64,000 bases of DNA from the NCBI RefSeq assembly GCF_963422355.1, contig NC_085092.1, positions 3,647,971-3,711,970 on the forward strand, given 5' to 3'. The position numbers were made by a program, and so were the translations under genes. Below the pieces are notes generated by a model that saw only the letters and a list, made by a program, of their open reading frames with translations, had not been told where the DNA came from and did no database searches. Source of the DNA: Corticium candelabrum. Its lineage: Eukaryota > Porifera > Homoscleromorpha > Homosclerophorida > Plakinidae. Shown here piece by piece: positions 1 to 49,830 of the stretch (within the stretch, counting starts at the first letter, position 1; each line of letters opens with the position of its first letter).

Positions 1-208
1 AATTAAATTTTACAATCGATACTATGCTATAATAGCTTAGTAACTTGGAGAAAACACAACGTGGCAACTATACGGGACTTTACGCTTGTCGACAGTCGTC
101 TGAAAACAGCACTTGGAACAAGTCTACGATTACGGCGAACAGTTTTCCCCAGGTTTCGAACTCTCTGAAGTACAGATAAACAGTCAAATGTTATTGGTAT
201 TCGAAGAT

Positions 209-302
209 TGTGATATATTCTATATATTAGGCAGAACTACTATTCCCGCTCACGCTCTCCTACTTGGGTTCCCGGACATAGTCCGAGTCCCGTAATATCA
301 CA
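209..302 (-). repeat. 3' LTR of gypsy-1
   Basis: This roughly 94-bp block matches 5242-5340 (shared core tgatatattctatatattag and a Y-rich middle). It is unusually short for an LTR. The purine-rich tract expected upstream of a 3' LTR lies next to it at 303-316. Confidence 0.8.
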
Positions 303-316
303 TTCCTCACCCTCTC
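303..316 (-). other. Polypurine tract of gypsy-1
   Basis: On the minus strand this reads as an almost pure purine run (gagagggtgaggaa) directly before the 3' LTR, the position used to prime plus-strand DNA synthesis in LTR retrotransposons. Confidence 0.7.
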
Positions 317-445
317 CTCAACAAACAAAAAACTAACACAAAAAGACAACAACAAAATATTACAGTCATATTAGTAACTGCGCAAAAGTCTACTCTCTGC
401 AGCTATCTCTAAAAACAACAACACTAAAGTCATCTCGTTAGCTAC

Positions 446-2380
446 TTATAAGTCTAGTCTCCTCGGTGCCTTCCTCACTCGTTGCGACCTCTGGAGTTCC
501 GTCATTTGGGGTTCCCTCTCTTCCGTTCTAATAGTATCCGCTGGTCCGAGCCGAGATTCTTTGTCTCCCTTCGGAGGGATTTCCCCCTGTTTGTACCAGC
601 GTCTGTGCCGAAACTTGCTCGCCCTCCCTTCCTTGAGAAACTCCCCTCTGCTCTTCTGTTTGTTGATGGGTCCCTCCCCTGTTTGTTGATGGGTCTCTTG
701 TTTCTCTTGCGCGTGTGCCGCGGGCTCGCCAACATCTCCTTCGTATATAACTGTTTGTTTATCCTCCGGTGTGCAATTGGTGTCCGCCACATTTTCCTCA
801 CGTTTGTATCTGGCTTTAATGTGGTCCTGATGCCGCTTCACGATACATCCATCCTACAGTCGACAAGTAAACGATAAAGGACCGTGCTGTTCTCGAATCT
901 GTGCTCGAATCCATTGAGAACCAGTCCCGAAATTGCGGACATATACATCTTGTTGTGTGCTAAATGGCCGGTTCCGAGCCTTGTTGTCGTGATGTTGTTT
1001 CTGCTCACTTTGCTTTGGACGTACTCACTCTGCAATGTTTGGTTTCGACAAATCTAATAAGATCTTCGGTTTTCGCCCGAGGAGTAGCTCGACTGGTGTT
1101 ATTCCCGTTGTCGTGTGAGGCGTGTTCCGGTAGGCCATTAGCACCCATCGTAATTTTTCCTGAAACGTTCCTACTTCCATCTTTTCAAACCTTGTTTCAA
1201 CGTTTGTACCATCCGTTGAGCAAGCCCGTTTGAAGCGGGGTGATACGGCGCTGACTTGATGTGTGTAATACTGTTGGATATGCAAAACAACTCATAGTCT
1301 TGACTTGTGAAACAACAGCCATTATCGGATACTATGATGTCCGGTATACCGTGAGTTGCGATGGATGCTCGGATACCCTCAATTGTTGCCCGTGACGTAG
1401 CTGATGACACGTTGTGTACCTCTAACCATTTGGAAAACGCGTCAACTATGACCAACAACATTGGGTGCTTTCACACGACGTTTCTCGCCTAGGTTAACTC
1501 TAATTGATTTAGTTCAAGACGCCTTTTAACTAATTGGTCTTAGATAATAGCTTGGCTAACCTAGGTTAGCGCTAACCCACTTGCAAGCTAGGTTAGAACT
1601 CGGTCGCTCCGCCTTCTAGGCATAGCAAAGAATGGCGCGTTTTCTAGAATGTGCTACGAACGCTTCAAAGCTACACGGGCGCGTCTTCAGTAGAAAAGGA
1701 GAAGGCAAAGAAAAGCGCGTCGGCAACGAGAGGTCCTTTTTATTACTCTCCTAGTGTTGCTGTGCAGAATGTATAATCAGATGTTGCTTGTAAAGATCAT
1801 GTCTCTAGTGAGAGGACGAAACTCTCCAAACCTTCCAGGCATTGACGGGGCAACAATGACAAGATATACATAATTAGTATCTAGATTGGTTAGTGAGTCA
1901 TTTCTGTGCTGTGTGAACGCTGCTCAGTACTAACCTAGGGCAATTACACAGTAATTACATGTTCCATATGGTAGTGTTTACTTAGCTAGCTTAACCTAGG
2001 CTAACCTAAGGTCAGTGTGAAAGCACCCATTCTTCCCATAAACGGACCCGCGTAGTCTACGTGTAATCGCGACCACGGACGGTGTGGCCACTCCCACGGA
2101 TGTAATGGAGCCACTGAAGACATCCTCCCGTGTTCTTGACACCGACCACATGACTTCACTACTCGTTAGAAGTGCTAGGGACTTCGCTTTACAAATGCCA
2201 GGATGGCCCTCGTGCAATGTGTCTAGCACTTTGCCCTCGTTCGTGGGGGATTACTACACGGTGACCCCACATTACGCATCCGTCATGAACTGTGAGTTCA
2301 TTTTGTCTGTGCCAGTATGCTTTGAAGTTCTCCCTGTCTGCATAAACTGTATTTGACAACGATTTTGGCCATCCAGTCAT
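446..2380 (-). pseudogene. gypsy-1 integrase region, broken
   Basis: Minus-strand frames at 1171-1461, 1025-1285 and 446-841 carry an rve integrase core (VDAFSKWLEV, VSDNGCCFTS, APYHPASNGLAQR) and then a basic tail ending in a typical gypsy C-terminus (RVRKAPRRLDL). Part of the upstream zinc-binding segment is visible at 2000-2230 (LHEGHPG). The core reads directly into that segment once the 566-bp insertion at 1463-2028 is ignored. Several frameshifts separate the blocks. Confidence 0.8.
1463..2028. mobile_element. MITE inserted in gypsy-1 integrase
   Basis: The ends are inverted repeats beginning GGGTGCTTTCACAC, flanked by the direct repeat ATT (1460-1462 and 2029-2031). Removing it restores the continuity of the integrase frame across the junction, so the boundaries are firm. 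The interior holds several variants of a cctaggttaac-type motif in both orientations and no coding potential. A 3-bp duplication suggests a PIF/Harbinger-type mobiliser, which is inference. Confidence 0.8.
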
Positions 2381-4260
2381 TACTCACGGACGGACAACTG
2401 ACAAACAAGGGTCTTTACCCGTTTGAGCCTTTTTCGTTGGGCCGTTACTGGCGATTCGTCTAACTGCTCCATCACTACAACAACTTCATCCGGCGCTTCC
2501 TCTTCGGGTTCCTTAACTTGTAGTGGTAAACGGCTCAATGCATCTGCATTGCTATTCTGGGACCCTGCCCTGTATCGTAAATGATAGGTGTAAGCCGCCA
2601 ATGTCAACCCCAACGTTGACCTCTACTAGAGACCATTTCGGAAATGGCTTTCCCTTCTTGAAATAGTCCAAGCAGCGGCTTTTGGTCCGTCATGAGAGTG
2701 AACAACCGGCCAAACACGTACTTATGGAATTTATCCACGCCAAACACTAGGGCCAACGCCTCCTTGTCGAGCTGAGAGTATCTCTTTTCTGTATTGTTCA
2801 ATAAACGCGACGCGAACGCGACCGGGCGTTCCGTTCCATTTGGCCACCTGTGAGACAGGACTGCGCCTACTCCGTATGGAGAAGCATCGCAGGATACGAC
2901 AATGTCCACGTGGGGATCATAACATGCCAACACTTGATGGGACAACAACTTCCTTTTGCCTCCTTGAACGCTATCTGCTGTTTCCGTCCCCAATGCCAAC
3001 GTACTCCTTTCTGGAGCAGTTCATGTAATGGCGCTAGTGTGGTGGAAAGCCGAGGTATAAATCAGTTGTAGTAGTTTATCAGTCCCAAAAAACTGCGTAA
3101 TTCCTGAAGGTTACATGGAGCCGGGGCTTCCTTGATTGTTTTCACTTTTTCTAGATCGGGGTGAACGCCCTGGTCATCTATGACGTGACCCATATACGTT
3201 ACCGATGTCTCCATGAACGTGCACTTGTCTTTTCGTAACCCAAATCCTGCGTCTTCCAATCTTTGCAACACCTCCTCCAACCGTTCTGCGTGTTCTGCTT
3301 CCGTCGCCCCTATGACGAGAATGTCGTCCAAGTAGTCGTCAACGCCTGGAATTCCTCTGAGAACACTCTCTAACACTCTCTGAAAAATGTTGGATGACGA
3401 TGATATTCCGAACGGTAATGTCATGAACTGGAAAAGCCCCGTTTGCGTGTTGATCGTTGTGTACTTTTGTGATTCCACCGATAAAGAAATTAGCTGTAAG
3501 CCTGGCTCAGGTCGAGCTTGGAAAAATATTTCCCTTGAGACAATTTTGCTACAACGTCTTCCAACTTGGGAATTAGATAAGTGTCCAGCCGCGCCGATCA
3601 GTTGATTGTTTGGTTAAAATCACCGCATATGCGTATTGATCTATCTAGTTTCACCACGGGTACCATGGGTGCCGCCCAAGTTGCATGTTCCACCGGTCTG
3701 AGAATTCCCTCTGCTTCTAGCTTCAACTGGTCGTCTACTCGTTGTCTCAAAGCGTACGGGACACTGCGTGCTTTACAGAAACGCTGTGTTTCGTTAGGAT
3801 CAATCCCAATAGTTGCCGCTGGCCCCTTGTATTCACCTAATTCTTTCTGAAAAAGAGCTTGTTGTCTTGCCAATACCTCTGCTGCCCTTGGCGTATCCCT
3901 GACTCTAAGAATCTGGTGCCAGTCTAATCTCAACTGCAGCAACCAGTCCCTGCCCAATAAACTGGATCCCTTGCCCGACAACCAGCAATGGAAGCTTGAC
4001 CTTCTGTCCCGTATTGTTGACGCCCACTTGTACCTGAATCTCTCCTACCACCTCAATAGTGTCTCCTGTGTACGTCTTCAACCGCTGTTGGTTGTTTTCA
4101 ACGTAGGAGTGGTCCGTCCTCTCCATGTTCGCCGATATGTCTCTTCCAATAACAAAGACACCAACGCCCCTGTGTCGAGTTCCATATTGAGTAACTTGCC
4201 ACTGGCCTCCACTGAAACCCATATTGGTTCAACTCTCCCTGGCACTGTTTTCTTGAAATA
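2380..4260 (-). pseudogene. gypsy-1 protease, reverse transcriptase and RNase H
   Basis: The aspartic protease segment (near 4080-4222, ELDTGALVSLL) is followed by RT (3062-3981, with YLDDILV as the catalytic motif) and RNase H (2604-2999). RNase H keeps the acidic positions CDAS, DKEALA and TDQKP, where Q replaces the usual H. The frame changes near 3990, 3590, 3040 and 2610. The tether motif NADALSR follows at about 2540. Confidence 0.85.
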
Positions 4261-4279
4261 ATATGTGTTTTCTTCAATT

Positions 4280-5090
4280 TCGTCCTCTGTCTCTAGAAAC
4301 TCTTCGTCATGTACCATCTTGGTCTGTTGAGGTACGTGGTGTTTCTTAGCACTCTTTAACCCAGCGCTTGTCCTTGCTCGGCAAACTTTGGCAATGTACC
4401 CACGTGTCTTGCAAACAAAACACTCCGTATTTTTAAATCTACAATTACTGGGTGTGTGGTTTGTTCCTCCACACCTTTGGCAGTGCAAATTACCCCTTGC
4501 TAGGGTGCTACGACCCGATCCTTGGCCTGACTCCTTGAGTTGATGGGCCGATTCCCGGTGAGTTTCGTCTTCCTTTACCAACTCCTTCTGCACTGCTGCC
4601 ACGTTCTTCCCAGCTGTCTCCATGGATCTAGCAATCTCCCACGCCTTCTGGAATGTCAAATTGCTCTCTGTAAACAGACGTCGCTTGGTGCGATCATCCC
4701 TCACTCCACACACCAATCTGTCACCAATCTGTCACGAAGGTGGTCGTCTAGGCAATCTCCAAACTTACAAACTCTGTCAGTTCTCGCAGCTTTGCAACAA
4801 ACGTAGAGACATCTTCCTGTAACTGTTCGATGCGTGTGTTGAATTTGTATCTCTGGACTGTCACTGTTGGACGAGGGTTGTAGTGATTTAGTAGCGTTTC
4901 GCACAATTTTTCATACGGTGTGTCTGCAGGCTTGCTGGGTCCTACCAGACTACGTAACAGATGATAAGTCTGCCTACCACACGAGTTCAGAAGAATGGCT
5001 CGTTTGCTGTCTTCGTCTACAGGTGATATGCCATTTGTTACAAAAACTGTTTTAGGCGTTCCTGATACACATCTCACTCTTCCGTCTTAG
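4280..5090 (-). pseudogene. gypsy-1 gag with zinc knuckles
   Basis: Gag-like capsid sequence (4748-5077) precedes two CCHC knuckles near 4380-4480. The first is intact (CQRCGGTNHTPSNC). In the second the histidine is replaced by tyrosine (CFVCKTRGYIAKVC), so it probably no longer binds zinc. A frame change splits capsid from knuckles near 4730. Confidence 0.75.
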
Positions 5091-5227
5091 CTTCATATTC
5101 CTCAAATCGGCTGATTAGAAGCAAAAACGGAAACTGACGTGGCATAACCGCATGTGGGCCCCTCCCCATGCAACCTCATTGGCCTGACCTGGTTCCGCTG
5201 CGTGATCTTGCTCCTCTTCCATTGTTG

Positions 5228-5241
5228 ATCCTCGTTGCCAA
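5228..5241 (-). other. Primer-binding-like site of gypsy-1
   Basis: Immediately inside the 5' LTR the minus strand reads TGGCAACGAGGATC. gypsy-2 has the closely related TGGCGACGAAGATGG at the same place. The position fits a tRNA primer site; I cannot name the tRNA. Confidence 0.55.
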
Positions 5242-5340
5242 TGTGATATATTCTATATATTAGATAGAACTACTATTCCCGCTCACGCTCTCCTACTTGG
5301 ATTCACGGACTCATAATAGTCCGAGTCCCGTACTACCACA
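5242..5340 (-). repeat. 5' LTR of gypsy-1
   Basis: About 99 bp, matching 209-302 with small indels. It starts tgtgatatattc and ends ctaccaca on the plus strand. The divergence between the two LTRs indicates an old insertion. Confidence 0.8.
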
Positions 5341-5388
5341 AGGATGCAACGAAAGCAATCGCTTTTCGCTGGTACGCTGGGGGACTAG

Positions 5389-5545
5389 TAGTCTTGATAC
5401 TGTCTGTGGCCGTCACAAATCTTGGTCGAGGCTCTGCCGTTCATGTAACAGCGCTCACCGTTGTGTAGTCCCGAAATGGGGTCCCGTCTCAATGTAGCCA
5501 TCAATCGGTGCCGAATTGTGTGAGTATCTATAAGAAACTGTTGTA
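5389..5545 (+). promoter_or_regulatory. Promoter-like block shared with CSTPP1-like gene
   Basis: About 150 bp here match, in reverse complement, 46940-47092, which lies immediately upstream of the ATG of the CSTPP1-like gene. Both copies point towards their neighbouring start codon. Shared landmarks include ggggtcccgtctcaatg, tcggtgccgaatt and taagaaactgttgtaa. It may be a duplicated promoter/5'UTR or an unknown dispersed repeat; the sequence alone does not decide. Confidence 0.45.
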
Positions 5546-5594
5546 ATTAGATTAATTAATAAATTAAAGGTGACACGCGCCTGTAAACGTAATT

Positions 5595-5606
5595 TGCGCA
5601 TGCGCA
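5595..5606. promoter_or_regulatory. Palindromic NRF1-type site upstream of gene 1
   Basis: TGCGCATGCGCA is a perfect match to the NRF1 (alpha-Pal) consensus. It lies 46 bp before the ATG at 5652, in the most CpG-rich piece of this neighbourhood. NRF1 sites are common in animal core promoters, so a gene 1 start just downstream is likely. Confidence 0.55.
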
Positions 5607-5651
5607 AAGACTGGAACGAAGTCGACGGTTTTACATTTACACAGCGTTCGT

Positions 5652-44434
<38,783 letters not shown>

Positions 44435-44682
44435 CGTTGACATGTCGTCGAACCATATGGTTGTTTTATATTTTTACTTGATATCATTTCTGTGTTTGTA
44501 GAAAAGATTTCCTTAGCAATAGCAATGAGCTTAGCTCTGGTTTTGCAGGGTGTATTCTCGAATTGACCAGACAATGTCGAACTAGGATTTTCAGTATTGA
44601 TATTGTTAATTAGAAGGTTTGATGTATACACTTTGTCTACTGCACTTATGATCTGTTGTTCAAATTGACTTATGCTGTGTTT

Positions 44683-44688
44683 AATAAA
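44683..44688 (+). terminator. Polyadenylation signal of gene 1
   Basis: AATAAA lies 250 bp after the stop codon at 44432-44434. A second possible signal, gaataaag, is near 44754. Confidence 0.5.
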
Positions 44689-44759
44689 ACGTGTTTTGCA
44701 TTTCCTTTTGTAAAACAGATCTAAGACTATACTGCACTAAATTTTAGAAAAAGGAATAA

Positions 44760-45480
44760 AGCGTAAGGTGTTTAGCTAGACTGCTAGCTAGTGCAACTGT
44801 AGTTTCTACTGAACGTTAAGAAATTTGTGAACTCTGTCTGAATTTAACTACACGAAACTCATAAACCATTCGTTGCAAACTTTGCTGTTTGCTATTGAGA
44901 TGTATTACTCTGGCGTACAAACCTAATGAGACGTGGTGTCTGGACTGGTGGGAGTCTGTGTGGTTTGCCTACACATTGAGCAGCCAAGTGACTCTGGGCA
45001 TCACAACCTGAAAAGCAAGAATAGCAAAGTTTTAGTTCGAAATAACTTGTTCTCAAGATATTTCAAATTCAGCGTCTGCTTTTTAAAGTCGTTTGTGGCT
45101 AATCACACTTTCAAAGTAATTAATTTGGTCTCTATAAATGTTGTTGTGAAGCTGATCCGCTACTTTAGAATACAACCTTGTCTACAGTTTTTTACTTAAT
45201 TCTAGAACAAAGGCATAAGGAAGTCTGCAAACAAAAAGACTGTAAAAATCTTCAAACATCTGGTTGTATTGCATGTTGACACCGCAGGAATTACCATCTC
45301 ATTCTACAGCAAGACTACATTGCAAACTGGTGTAGTTTTGCATCTTCATTGAGATAAACAAACGTTGAAGAAGCATATCTTAACAAGATGAACTATCAGA
45401 GAAATAGCTACACATACCATGCGTGGTGTTCGTTTTAGTTTCATGAGACTTCCAAACATAGAAACTTTCACTAGGACACG
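44760..45480. other. Intergenic, gene 1 to CSTPP1-like gene (convergent)
   Basis: The two genes converge here. The open frame 44933-45199 has no recognisable features and probably is not coding. I see no repeats or RNA genes. Confidence 0.5.
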
Positions 45481-46931
45481 TCATGACATCTTTTTTTTAT
45501 TGCCTGACTTCACCACCAAGCTAACAAATTCATAGTAAGATAAACGTTGTTTGTATTTCAATATATGACGCAGGACGTCCATAGGAGGATAACAGGACAA
45601 CTTCCTCGACTCCAACTGTTCTTCTAATAAACCAATAAACACGAGAATCAATGTTTTCAAGAACTGTCGTCGTGTTTGTATCTTTGCTATCTTTAGGCTT
45701 TGTTGGTGAAATGGTAGAGGTTGGTACTACCACCACTCTCGATGCTGTTGACTCTGAGTTGGCTCTAATAGCAGCAGCCAAGACACTTGACTATACCTCA
45801 AGGCAGAGTTTGAGAAACTCTTCATATACAAATTGCACTTGAAAGGCATAAATAAAGTCACGAAAAGCCACCAAGCACTCCATCACATCATCAGTTAATA
45901 TAATTCAAGCCGTTTTCTAAATAGTTTCGAGAGGAAAATCAGGGCAAATGAGAGTGACAAGAGAATGGTATTCCCTGATGTTGAGAAGGTCTCCCCGATG
46001 ACCAATAGGTTTGAAACAGCGATAAAATAATTTTACAAAAGAGAGACGATTTTGAGGTGCAGCCTACACAAAAGAAATTTCTCTAGACAACGACTGAGTT
46101 CCCTGCTGAACACCACAAAGTAATATGATAAGAACCAGTACAAACACATCAAAAGATCGACTTAATTATAATCATGCACAGTCATGTATGACTCAATTAA
46201 TTAATTAACTTTATGACTCTGTTGAGGTTAATTGCCTTGTCTGTCAACTTCAGGGGCGGCGGAGCCGGGGGGGCTGGGGGGGCTAGAGCCCCCCCAACTT
46301 TATCAACTTTATGCTGTAGAATTTCTGCTTTCTGTAATGTTTACCCTTTCAGCCCCCTCAACTTTCAACTCGCTCCGCCGCCCCTGAACTTGTATATATC
46401 ATTGTCCATCTGTCTTTCTGTCTGTCTTCTAGATCTGTAAAATATAGTCTTCGAGCTACATGTATATGCTCGCAATTATCACCCAACTCACACCATTATG
46501 AATTAAACATACAAGTACTGATGACTAGATACATCAAACTAAATCGTGTTATAACGTTATAGTTTCTTTTCACTACAACTTGGTAAATTTTAACTAAACA
46601 GAACTTATCACACCTGTACATGCACCTACCTCATGGGATTGACTTTTGAATTGTGCTCTCGATGTTCAAGTAATTGAGCAATAGCATCCTGAAGATATGT
46701 CAGCACGTGACATCGCTTCAAATACTGAGCAGCGGATTCACTCTTCGCAGCGGACAGTGTACGGAAAAGTTTAGAGGTATTATCCGGGACTGCAAGTTTA
46801 GACAGGAGTGTAGGTATAGATGGTTCGCTGCGGGCGATTTTTTTAGGGTGAGCGTGGGTGTGGGCGTGGGTGTGGGCAGGTAGGCGTTCCGCACGACAAC
46901 TAAACCCACCAAGACGACGTTTAGAACGCAT
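45481..46931 (-). pseudogene. CSTPP1 (C11orf49)-like gene with in-frame stops
   Basis: Exon 1 (46630-46931) encodes AAQYLKRCHVLTYLQDAIAQ and LLEHREHNSKVNPM, a RIIa-like helix pair, and ends at donor gtaggt. A second block (46105 down to 45481) resembles the rest of human CSTPP1, a centriolar-satellite regulator of the tubulin polyglutamylase complex: LSFVKLFYRCFKPIGHRGD, DLLNIREYHSLVTLICPDF, ILTDDVMECLVAFRDF, FAFQVQFVYEEF homologues and VVVVPTST. The frame carries stops at 46066-46064, 45919-45917, 45907-45905 and 45793-45791, and a frameshift near 45631-45650, after which LSCYPPMDVLRHILKYKQ continues. The exon for the RFFTEYF region was not found. AATAAA lies at 45501-45496. The family call rests on remembered similarity; inactivation is the simplest reading. 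Confidence 0.7.
46251..46386. mobile_element. hAT-type MITE with CAGGGGCGGCGGAGC ends
   Basis: 136 bp, beginning CAGGGGCGGCGGAGC and ending GCTCCGCCGCCCCTG, with aactt on both sides (5-bp direct repeat). It lies in the intron of the CSTPP1-like gene. CAGGGGCGG ends are common in hAT MITEs. Confidence 0.8.
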
Positions 46932-46939
46932 TGCTTACA

Positions 46940-47092
46940 GTTACAACAGTTTCTTACAGATACACACATAATTCGGCACCGAGTGATGGCTGCATTGAGA
47001 CGGGACCCCATATCGGGACCACACGACGGTGATCGCTGTAAATTTACTAAAATGAGCCTCGACCAAAATTAGTGACGACCACAGACATTATC
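46940..47092 (-). promoter_or_regulatory. Promoter-like block upstream of the CSTPP1-like gene
   Basis: Inverted copy of 5389-5545. On the minus strand it ends 8 bases before the ATG at 46931. It therefore probably includes the 5'UTR and core promoter of the CSTPP1-like gene, assuming that start is right. Confidence 0.45.
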
Positions 47093-47358
47093 AACACTAC
47101 GGTGTAGCGAATTGAAAGTTTTTCAAGAGGGCTCACAGTTTTGAACGTCGTCTAACTACAGCTGCTTTCTCTACAGATCGAATTCAAGTAAATTGGACGG
47201 CAGGTAATGTCTAACTATAATCATTTTATTTTTTAAAATCATTTTCGGTCAGTTTTAGTATTACTTAGCTAAATTCAACTGTACATCGACATGCAGTGTG
47301 TACATGCATGCATCGAATTGTTTACTCTAAGTGGCAAATCTAATTTTCCGTGAAATTA

Positions 47359-47440
47359 CATACATACATACATACATACATACATCCATACATACATTCA
47401 TACATACATACATACATATACATACATGCATGCATACATA
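47359..47440. repeat. (ATAC)n microsatellite
   Basis: Tetranucleotide catacatacat tract with a few substitutions. Open frames on both strands here are artefacts. Confidence 0.9.
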
Positions 47441-47479
47441 CGTATCTGTATATTTGTATATATTTTTTAATAGTATGTA

Positions 47480-47554
47480 TGTTATATAATATTCTGTATA
47501 ACATAATGTATAATATACTGTATATATACTGTATAATATACTGTATAATAGACT

Positions 47555-47652
<98 letters not shown>

Positions 47653-47835
47653 TGTATAATATCATTATATGCTGTATAATATACTGTATAATATACTGTA
47701 TAATATACTGTATAATATACTGTATAATATACTGTATAATATAATGTATAATATACTGTACATAAACTGTATAATATGCTGTATAATATACTGTATATAT
47801 ACTGTATAATATACTGTATAATATACTATATTATG
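47480..47835. repeat. AT-rich minisatellite (actgtataat units) split by (AC)n
   Basis: Tandem copies of atactgtataat run through the whole block. An (AC)n tract occupies 47557-47650, as if the dinucleotide expanded inside one minisatellite unit. The region is strongly palindromic (tataatatactgtatatat) and could form cruciforms. Confidence 0.85.
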
Positions 47836-48690
47836 ATAAAGTAATTATAATGAACAGTTTGTGAGGAAGTTAATTTTCACAGAATGACATGCATGTTGTT
47901 TGCTACTCAAGCTATTAATCTAATTTATTAACAAATTTTATGGGTTTATGTTGTACTAAGAGATAGCACATACTAGCTACGTATAAGCGTAGCTAGTACT
48001 AGTGTATTCATATATTGTTTTACAGACACCTGACTAGTAGGTTGGTATATTACCATCTGTCTTGATTGATGTTAAATGTACACACAAGGGAATGTTGTCT
48101 CTTCAAACCTCAGGTCCTGCATGAATACTGTAATGGTACATTGAAGATAGACGTTCGCAAATATTTGGCGTATTCGTTGAATCGACATAAGCAGCTTCAG
48201 ACTCCCATCGAACGGTTTCATATATTATATTTCAGACTATGACACAAATTTAATGGCATAGTTACCTTTTGACTAATTCTGCATTCCAATTTATTCCAGC
48301 ACTAAATTCAGGTCTTCTTTAATTAATTAAGTTGCTGATGTTGACAAATTTATGTAGAGTAATTAAACTGCTTGCAATGGTGACTATTGTCATAGTCCCG
48401 GCCCAATAGGTTAGACATTGTTTCACATGGGACACTCTGATTCCTCCGCTCGTCAAGTATATAGTCAAAACAAACCGACTTCTTGAAAACAACAAAGATT
48501 AGCAGATTCTTTCCGAAAGAGCTGTGAATCCCTGTGTGGGGGACGTGCACCGCCTTTTCTCTTAGCCAGAAACTGAGTACAGTCTATGACAATGGAGAAC
48601 ACATGTTCATTCCCATAGAACCAGAAATGTAGCTAGCTTTCTTGTAGTACAGTGCATGTACAAGTAGCATGCAGTTAGGTACAGGCATGA
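47836..48690. other. Intergenic, nothing identified
   Basis: AT-rich sequence without recognisable exons. The minus frame 48350-48550 has no family resemblance that I can see. Confidence 0.4.
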
Positions 48691-48698
48691 ATTGGAAA

Positions 48699-49135
48699 GC
48701 GTGGCATCTAGCTCAATCGTTAGTCGCATTTGGAGAGCGGAAACATCTGGTAACTTTGGGTTGCAACTTCAAGTCTTGGATGATCGAGTACAGGTGTAAT
48801 TCCCTTGGGCAAAGAGCTCACACATAATCGCCTCTCTCAACTCAGGAGTCTAGATGACTACCCGGACTTTGACTGGAGATGGTAGCGGCAACTGGCTGTG
48901 ACTTGATCATCAGCTTCTAAAGTCCCTGTTGGGATGTAAGTTTCCCAAAACGTAAATTAGTGTCACAAGACAGTGTTCCTGCGAGTACTTGGCCTGGTGG
49001 CTCCAGGAGATTAGCACAGGCACAGAGTTCTTCTGAGCAGCAAACAGGAGACCCGCCATATGGTTGGGGTGTGACCTTAGGCTATTGGCAGCAGCTCTTG
49101 ACGTTTGCTGACTTTGAAAAGGACAAACTAAAACT
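48699..49135 (+). mobile_element. Probable tRNA-derived SINE
   Basis: It begins with a tRNA-like stretch: A-box-like TAGCTCAATCGTTAG near 48710 and a weak B-box (GGGTTGCAACTTC) about 40 bp later. A non-coding body follows, ending near a tgaaaaggacaaac tail. It is not a functional tRNA, since stems do not pair convincingly. It differs from the S1-S3 family. Confidence 0.4.
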
Positions 49136-49426
49136 GTTTGTTAGTCTGTTTGCCTCTTTTGTTTGTTTGTTTTAGGGTTAGTTATGGTTAGGGTTATAAT
49201 ATAGTTTGGTTATTAGTTGTTTTTGTTTGTTTTTTCTCTTTTTGTGTGTTTGGTTGTTTTATTTGCTGGTCTATCTCTGTTCATCTGTTGCTTTCTGTCT
49301 TTTCTGTCTTTTTGTCTATAGTATCTTCCAGCTGCATTTTGAACTTTCCCTCTGGTTAGCACTCAACATACTGCTCATTGGGATGGGAGACATTTGACAT
49401 ATTATCAAGACTCTTGCCTTAATAGC

Positions 49427-49428
<2 letters not shown>

Positions 49429-49496
<68 letters not shown>

Positions 49497-49636
49497 TGTG
49501 TGTCTGTGTGTCTGTGTGTCTGTGTGTCTGTGTCTGTGTCTTTGTGATGCCGATGATCGTGCTGCTTGGAGAAGCGCTATTACGCTGCATTGCCAAAAGC
49601 CATAGTGGGTATGGTGGAATCAAGGTTCAAGGTGTG

Positions 49637-49694
<58 letters not shown>

Positions 49695-49708
49695 TGTGTG
49701 TGTTTGTG
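49429..49708. repeat. Two (GT)n tracts with TCTGTG variants
   Basis: (GT)n with interspersed ctgtgt units at 49429-49540 and (GT)n at 49631-49708, separated by about 90 bp of unique sequence. Confidence 0.9.
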
Positions 49709-49758
49709 TCTTGATTGTTACAGTATTGTGAATCTATTGTAGACGATCATTGTTTATA

Positions 49759-49830
49759 GTCGAGGTGCAAGAAGTAAAGAGAGAGGCTGGTGTTGCATTT
49801 TTTGTTCGAGAAGGCAGCTACACTGTCTGA
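49759..49830 (+). CDS. Possible 3' terminal exon
   Basis: After the acceptor-like tttatag the frame reads VEVQEVKREAGVAFFVREG and ends SYTV-stop. AATAAA follows about 120 bp later (near 49948). No upstream exon could be joined with confidence, so this may be chance. Confidence 0.2.
   Translation, partial: VEVQEVKREAGVAFFVREGSYTV

Larger units (their letters stand above)
209..5340 (-). mobile_element. Ty3/gypsy LTR retrotransposon, degenerate (gypsy-1)
   Basis: The element is bounded by two similar short LTRs (209-302 and 5242-5340), both starting TG and ending CA on the plus strand. Reading on the minus strand the order is gag with zinc knuckles, protease, reverse transcriptase, RNase H and integrase, which is the Ty3/gypsy order. 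A primer-binding-like motif follows the 5' LTR and a polypurine tract precedes the 3' LTR. The flanking 5-mers are aagat (204-208) and aggat (5341-5345), a likely target duplication with one change. Reading frames are broken many times and a MITE interrupts integrase, so the copy is dead. Upstream bases 1-208 show nothing I can identify. Confidence 0.9.

Noticed and set aside
113-295. 60-codon plus-strand frame at the left edge
   Set aside because: It runs into the gypsy-1 LTR and shows no protein family resemblance.
47327-47679. Frames rich in CV, TH or YIHT
   Set aside because: Produced by (ATAC)n, (AC)n and the AT minisatellite.
49540-49610. Segment reading DADDRAAWRSAI before a stop, resembling a LINE C-terminus
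   Set aside because: Too short and isolated between GT tracts to support a mobile element call.
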